A stretch of 55,853 nt of DNA, taken from a virus. The DNA lies in IMG/VR virus record IMGVR_UViG_3300025128_000049, positions 1-55,853 of that record. One strand, 5' to 3'. Position 1 is the stretch's first letter; every line of letters begins with the position of its first letter. Shown one piece after another: positions 53,201 to 55,853 of this stretch. The notes beneath the pieces are model-generated. The model was not told the DNA's origin. It saw only the letters and a program-made list of their open reading frames with translations, and did not search any database. Position numbers and translations under genes: made by a program.

Positions 53201-55853
53201 GGTGCGGCTCTCTGCAACCAACACAGAGGTAGTATCAATCCACCAGCATTCAATCGAGACAATATACTCTCACCGGATTTGGGTAGAGGGGGCTCACTTT
53301 ACGCCAGCACAGGGGAGATAAAGGCCAAACCAGTTCCTCTCGTATTACGATTCACTCATCCTACGGCGCGTTATGAAGACCACGTCGATGGAGTAGATAC
53401 CGATAATAAGACGACATATATCATCTTTGGACCGGGGCAGGCATTCCCATTCACACAAGAAGTCGCAGATGCTGCTTCGGGCCACAACACACTGGAGCCT
53501 TTCTCTGGTAGAATCATCTATACTGGCAATTCTTGGGCAAGCGTGCCCTCTTTAGGCGGTTCTAACAATAAGTTCCCGAACTCGATAGTCAATGACCAAG
53601 GAAAGTATAGACCGCACTCAAAAACATACTACAATGCTACTGCTGGCTTCCATTGGAAAGCGATGGTGAATTGGGAAACTCCTGCTGGATATTGTTGGAA
53701 GAACTCGGCTAACAGTGGTAGTGCGGGCTTGTTCCAGAGACCGGAGCATGGTAGGATGTATGGTCAGTTGTTGAATGATGACTCAATACACAATGCAGAG
53801 GATTTCGAGCAAGTGCATCCTAAAATGCATGTTCCACTCATCGGTTACGGCATCACGATGGGTGCCGATACGGTATTCCATATGGATGGGGGTTTCCACG
53901 CAGGTGGGTCTTGGTTAGATAATCAGTTTACGTTTAATCCAGTTCATCCAAAGAAGAATACTCGGATTACTGGTGGTAATTCATCAAGCACATGGACAAG
54001 AGATAACCAGATTCATCCTACTGCTTTCAGAGTCGCTGGACCCCTAATGGCTACAATACAGGATTATATCGGTAGTAGCACAGATTTCTCAATTGGAAAC
54101 ACCAAGAACGAATACATCTTGATAGATGGGACAAGATGTCAGAATGGAGAAGAACTCGCAACTGTGGTAGGAGCAGCCATCAACGCTTTCCCCGGCGCTG
54201 GAGCACTCAAGAGTATGGGAGGCACTCACATGCCTTCTATGGGTAATGCAATGCGACAAGACCGCTATGGATGGGTAGATTTAGGCACTGTTGGCTCTTA
54301 CAATCATAGCACCTATCCGCAATATGTCGAAAGCGCCGTAAATGCCAGCCAAACACTATTGGAACAGATTCCCGCTTCGGGTTGGCTGAGAGTCAATACC
54401 GATGATGACAGTGAAGGGGATTCTGTGGACCCCGGTTGGGCAGTATATCACTCTCGTGACGTAATTGCTTCAGGAGGTAATTGGAAAGTAAGATTCCATC
54501 TTGCACCTAATGCGATAAGAGGCCAGACTGTATTTGAGTATGATACTACATGGGCTAATCACAAAGCAAGCAATGCAAATAGCAATCCTACGACTTTGAG
54601 TGGTAATCTGTATGTTTGGAGTAAAGCCGGAATAATGCAATTCAACAACGAAGATGTAAGTGCACGAGACCACATGACGCAAGTTCACTTCTCAGGTATA
54701 GTTGATGCAATAGACAGGACGAGGCCAGTAGGTGTGGCCGGTTGGCATGGGGAGCGGTATTCATATCTCAATAGTCTCAAGATAAGCACCAGCGTAACGA
54801 AGAATGATTCGACTACTACAGCAACCGGATATGCTGCTGGATTAGGAGCATATCATTCAATGCTGGGATTCTCACCATACGGCTCTGCTGGCTCCGTTAT
54901 GAGCACATACGGCACGGTTCCAGTAGTTGCTCCTATGCGACATAGTCCCGAAAGCACTCCTACCATCAATGGCGCAGGAGATAACCTTGATACTTACATC
55001 ACGAAGGCAAGTCTGTATACAAATTATACATTAGATGCTAATGGGCGAACGCCTGCTAATGGACAAGGCTACTTCAAGGACACAGATACTACGGATAACT
55101 CAAACCAATGGGCAAAACCCACAAATTACGAGATATCGACTACTTTACCAAAGGAACTCTCATTGCCACAGGGATTGTATAGCAATGCATTCCTCGTAGT
55201 CAGTTACAACTCTGAAAGTTCTTTGATAGCGAAGTTCGATAGAGACGCAATTACTGCTACAGGTGATTGGTTACACGTTAAGGGTGAAGGAACTGACCCC
55301 ATCCATTATGCTGGAACTACACTATGGGATGAAAGATTCCACGGTCAAGACCGCTTTATTGCGCCCGCGAATGCTGGTCCGAATGTAGAGGCTCTAATTG
55401 TAGATAGCACAACTGTTCCAACGATAGCAAATGCTTTCGCAGACAATTCCTCTGATGCTCCATTCAATGGAGATGTTGGGACATATTTCCACGGTGCAGT
55501 ATCAGATGACCTCAATCTCAAAAACGCAACACCCGGACGCGCTAAGACTGGTGATTTACTCTTCGATTTAGACTACTCTGTTGGTTCTGTGCTTCTTGAA
55601 AGTGGAGATGCGGAACGTAATGTATCTGCTAACCATCAAGATATGGACGGCACTGGATATTCCTATACCGTGAGCGGAAACTATCCTAACGAGTATTGGA
55701 TGGGGGATGTGAATGCATTTGACATGTATAAAAATTCAGCAGCGAAAAACTTCTCAGTAGAACACATAGTTTGGAAAAGAATGGATGGTGGCAATCTCAG
55801 TTTACCCACTATCAACGCACGAGGCCTTGGTGCAGTGCCGTGGATGACGAGGG
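44240..55853 (+). CDS. Giant tail-tip/fibre protein (partial, runs off window)
   Basis: The ATG at 44240 overlaps the previous stop. The frame is open to the last base of the window: over 3,870 codons without a stop, and readings at several points (about 45962, 52490, 55802) give ordinary protein sequence in the same frame. The first 230 residues resemble a concanavalin-A/LamG-type lectin domain (F-S-N-Y-F-V-I-E-A-W-I near 65-75; A-I-E-L-Y-V-N-G-S-I near 174-183), suggesting glycan binding. The remainder is beta-rich, Thr/Ser/Asn-rich and unrecognised apart from the shared S-G-T-G-I-P domain near 2751. It is likely the central tail tip or fibre and receptor binder. The C-terminus is outside the window. 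Confidence 0.8.
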   Translation, partial: MTVIGRSNHAFFFDGVSDSIIIPEGQFTALGHKTLDGASDVRNILDESPHGHRALTPSSGKFSNYFVIEAWIMPDCGGTVIEKEGQFKLTVGNVDTPGPAVFEVFLKDGVSTQRFQLSTATKQSTRYEGTVYPSSSYGGIHDSYNRFTGLTYDDATDLNRNHRPLLHVVAAVKPTAIELYVNGSIVVSKNIKDTNFTLAKSNAHVYVGGKGGQFRGVIEAVHLNGGLKNTHITGNTPLPDGSTQLLYRFEEPISPIEGIYNITNIATNSTQVGGQSVTISQITLSDAEATALAKKLTGLSTVSGNYAFTSSPYSNGDYEITQSTSSGTTMRKIPHVPYNILVNPGSINPNTKIPNQTPPERLRLHNINVDTNTCLVSSIHLDYGNSTSGIRGVLHTSRSTDVDNHFVVIGADLLIDSGTGKPYQPPHFSSQMVDRTGQMVIDEGVFESHGFVYSSRMATTTSDPDNPYAVVWPTSLDAAFQIGHSGRHTLNHVDGHEFLRILPRANDEIIDQQIDGSADIIDIMYDDTQKGVDKQISVNSRVDVYRETGNFKINDVVNSSTVTAAFNSYHNTSSPPAGKKKLIAIGGPNFDFTPFMLKGPVPAWKGTFNDETRKFHLRPSKESRVALLHVPQLSSTNVKFAPYVEIHYNAIDLTGASMSGTTQPLLMVEKTVPASDVATGGGSYIYDAIINAIGSGKTLYSPGGYIDIAAIAELSMNSLAMPHSMIGDVSEGYSADDELDEALTPVNYTPRADADSIQNSPPKVIVESVSSTGTHESVFNRIALNKIGQKVNLTDKGLYSRVEPHTTVDSPSAGEFDTAIASSSTPIHEVFDIIDNIEIVDSATSDMRIIIQPSDRRRTNQLTNVKSLFSTSDDANTVSLMYLMSRARVRSIEETEGEGQNFTTIRCIGLSEAATSRSINEVGRGSPDSHIVKEIEPNSPVVTVTLGGPGQGAMDTKPTNQPSILAHEPYSSRRAFAAMAHKLVANFSSGADVLHVKAINNESADMQSWGTYGFPRYGRVYLADGSSGKYDSKNGTTFTFSSGTLGSGDFVSSSGVEYTSMARLLNATGFLKGATSGTPTLEGIFTIYNEPDFGEQSRIENGSTVNDRMFQSMSDVSHDYQLGTQYASTRALAEIPFFSHQFFDSGVGPDNGFKIHIDATHTAHTWNPSPVGRRLKDVMPADREAQSAYSHALANREYINSTFITKWDASNKRLYVNDINVFPDATTSTGTYRGVTTAYRYRKVWLGNGEWAWYSGVNTGNKYLTIVDAEYGHTSNFLDGLDVGTPVFAGGIGFDDTLSPLASDEFTPSSDFEDRSEYYYDAASVKTQGGNVDYGLRQYASAVEFKAGPESNPHAEKIQSGRAVVTPLTVSSVVSLPENTKAIVLTFSDEDFKKLPNLGYDTLGTSSLGDLRYDMQYMLEGGTIYNYQYHGNLKTLATVAIPENSITLVYHTYQVSSYPTASDLVGKQLTLARRSREVFGSRITDTISAGNLAYEEVKNNLMIDENIAITAYSSTARALVEITNPTGMSVNDLHGLNVKKGDTIYYYIDGSPDTIRKIGVVTSVTEPLANDKQTINLSVNTNDIPSSAKLAVWIGDYEDKDAILNTSWLNPYASGGLRNGDTVWANMSYNNPHAVEGLFAKSRGVLNEAQVWKEFNGGKGDLDTTNPRDSIPLENFLIGNTCLETARNYAQHVNRTVEENYKALGLTAAQAPTVAYVDPYLAEDGHARVLLYDTAHDREFVAFQDIHMQVQSSAQAAEIGWPKEVVEDGGTSRSRLDKVTATYNGSGPSPWTTQIDVANGFLSQNPYIRSTQQSKFIESAYAHDLANRHTLDLLESSTYANLTLPDDGRKIAGARLYGKAHGHHVHTGYSFGGTVSGLSVDNSVTPRTNDSVALYKVADGYHSFTRIPVDSFDTFTNELVRLRNGTTNCSFRDPSTFFDTPDGTRVIPAFLCLKGIRSTTLDLSSHEESRLQHLPQWKNMDFVRRLTIDCGEVAQKDGVVNTEAAAQEIVRLINQHAALNARYTDGSAHDPAPFWHTDNNDRGTHMGYIRAHIGREVQDLNGDTGYTVVIHSTVPGATGRNFCTWLDNSTGQHPYQPQFLIGHGGRWRNFWALPEEGEGENMHPAPLPLNKHGRPFTPITTLQQYITAEESGEEVRSVAEFEEDSVLRAVSDTVSGKNHNTINNESFSLKGSSSTLVKGLRVGSRATSRINFGGLVASGVPGWAPDAGIWGFGKIGDTKFNKRYGSSSVTSYSSHVPTVDKLSDAIGSGQLYGFRLKDNVGSESGLRFVYRKMGDSFANENTTLPSTIEEEVCVFFDDRDVAQGGFTVGNHMHGTGDATGRMDFGVLSIESSSWKGARWRGVRAPSIAAYVGTAVSGTKMTISFPPPFDAAFSDDKLGYLGFPRENGLIQISDIDGDGDADVGLTLSYTRRDGNVFYGITGLPSWTDTNYLITPVLNWTTLVTDELMAAVTAAAINAGREVNTEDGHIFDCTEMYAADGRTFGEWGVSENAVRIRAYNTQKPVIPLNEAFSATLHRDFGIQAAHLEFGEIEKAVNPTGTADWAFGTSRAVTDALIDDSRGIDCGYIPYTLLQIRSIARGPHANTATPNLVDSKNTPVNINEWRENLKGIRYTRSSGDHILPHIDTPHSVLNMGWASFTQMVVDNSNEYPIGWTAAIAIDGGNANSVAIGDILATTDGRVIGEVTATGGSSSFTIGGGIQTRLADNTIVNRRLTGSAGGVDWLTGATLGVSFTDNTCDYNNDPTITMDSTASIRVGMAVSGTGIPTGASVASITDSTNFELSVSTTGGNVSNGTLTFAPAMFHFMIPAGNDSGNIPSFGEKKRVWLNEKGSLFAESKRGATSSTVLSWDIENAEGDITRDAPHWNNLLSLSNNRDFDGLRSIGSVFSEPVVYFRGGKSSSDHSVPLYFGGGFSGVTLDVNDGTNNDYSTFYTHPYANGPTGVAGIQNANEISTSFAMMDCNAMFAFFPGAALCNQHRGSINPPAFNRDNILSPDLGRGGSLYASTGEIKAKPVPLVLRFTHPTARYEDHVDGVDTDNKTTYIIFGPGQAFPFTQEVADAASGHNTLEPFSGRIIYTGNSWASVPSLGGSNNKFPNSIVNDQGKYRPHSKTYYNATAGFHWKAMVNWETPAGYCWKNSANSGSAGLFQRPEHGRMYGQLLNDDSIHNAEDFEQVHPKMHVPLIGYGITMGADTVFHMDGGFHAGGSWLDNQFTFNPVHPKKNTRITGGNSSSTWTRDNQIHPTAFRVAGPLMATIQDYIGSSTDFSIGNTKNEYILIDGTRCQNGEELATVVGAAINAFPGAGALKSMGGTHMPSMGNAMRQDRYGWVDLGTVGSYNHSTYPQYVESAVNASQTLLEQIPASGWLRVNTDDDSEGDSVDPGWAVYHSRDVIASGGNWKVRFHLAPNAIRGQTVFEYDTTWANHKASNANSNPTTLSGNLYVWSKAGIMQFNNEDVSARDHMTQVHFSGIVDAIDRTRPVGVAGWHGERYSYLNSLKISTSVTKNDSTTTATGYAAGLGAYHSMLGFSPYGSAGSVMSTYGTVPVVAPMRHSPESTPTINGAGDNLDTYITKASLYTNYTLDANGRTPANGQGYFKDTDTTDNSNQWAKPTNYEISTTLPKELSLPQGLYSNAFLVVSYNSESSLIAKFDRDAITATGDWLHVKGEGTDPIHYAGTTLWDERFHGQDRFIAPANAGPNVEALIVDSTTVPTIANAFADNSSDAPFNGDVGTYFHGAVSDDLNLKNATPGRAKTGDLLFDLDYSVGSVLLESGDAERNVSANHQDMDGTGYSYTVSGNYPNEYWMGDVNAFDMYKNSAAKNFSVEHIVWKRMDGGNLSLPTINARGLGAVPWMTR
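52490..52690 (+). repeat. Shared beta domain, copy 2
   Basis: Around residue 2751 of the giant tail protein, F-T-D-N-T-C-D-Y-N-N-D-P-T and S-G-T-G-I-P-T-G-A-S-V-A, then F-E-L-S-V, match the tail-tube protein domain at 39331-39537. Both positions are in the correct frames, so this is a shared protein module and not a chance DNA match. Confidence 0.8.

Noticed and set aside
44732-54688. Minus-strand ORFs inside the giant tail gene
   Set aside because: All are shadows of a single long plus-strand frame with normal protein composition; none has start signals or neighbours.

Overview
The window is the virion-structure part of a tailed virus (or provirus), head-to-tail class, most likely infecting an archaeon and probably from a marine setting. 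Evidence for a tailed virus: a terminase large subunit, portal, S78-type prohead protease fused to a scaffold, HK97-fold-like major capsid protein, neck and tail genes, a G/GT tail-assembly-chaperone frameshift, a tape measure and a giant tail-tip/fibre gene, in canonical order and almost all on the + strand with 1-8 base overlaps. No sheath gene is seen, so a siphovirus-like particle is inferred; the 304-residue tape measure predicts a short tail of about 45 nm at 0.15 nm per helical residue. An archaeal host is inferred, not proven, from an AbrB-type regulator of archaeal style, a Ras/Arf-like small GTPase, many zinc ribbons and a LAGLIDADG-type packaging neighbour. No replication genes, tRNAs or integrase are visible.

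Layout. 1-580: non-coding, with about nine copies of a 10-bp direct repeat (GCATACCGCA), a hairpin and an 11-bp tandem repeat before the first gene. 581-4182: five genes whose products begin with one short motif (x-F-D-x-A-W-x-x-L-K); after it come a putative ParB/Srx-like domain, two HExxH zincin-like proteins and an ADP-ribosyltransferase-like protein. 4192-5034: an HMG-CoA-lyase homologue, a probable auxiliary metabolic gene. 5031-5663: the only minus-strand gene. 5840-8876: three more tagged proteins, one with two internal tags, plus a 34-residue zinc ribbon. 8936-13876: membrane proteins, a small GTPase, an AbrB regulator, a possible terminase small subunit and unknowns. 13878-18744: three large or glycine-rich tagged proteins, one very basic. 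18741-24390: TerL, a winged-helix/LAGLIDADG protein, a portal with two zinc ribbons, and scaffold-like small proteins. 24405-30074: a 1889-residue protein ending in a degenerate DNA-ligase-like domain. 30110-33883: protease-scaffold, capsid and decoration-type proteins. 33901-41560: neck and tail-tube genes, interrupted by four more tagged genes and two SAP/HeH proteins. 41514-55853: tail chaperones, tape measure, tail tip and a giant ORF (over 3,870 codons) running off the window.

The central observation is the tag. About twenty proteins carry a short hydrophobic-plus-LK element ([FM]-D-x-A-[WFY]-x-[LIV]-L-K, or a variant ending I-R-K). It is mostly at the extreme N-terminus, but also internally in long ORFs, and its L-[LI]-K end recurs in the major capsid protein (after residue 34), on both sides of the protease domain, and in a scaffold-like protein. 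I infer a combined capsid-targeting and maturation-cleavage signal, analogous to the T4 internal-protein/Alt targeting sequence removed by a prohead protease. If so, the virus packs and probably injects a large set of cargo proteins (ADP-ribosyltransferase-like, zincins, ParB-like, zinc ribbons, a ligase-like domain, basic proteins), some made as polyproteins. This is a sequence-based hypothesis; no cleavage or packaging has been shown here.
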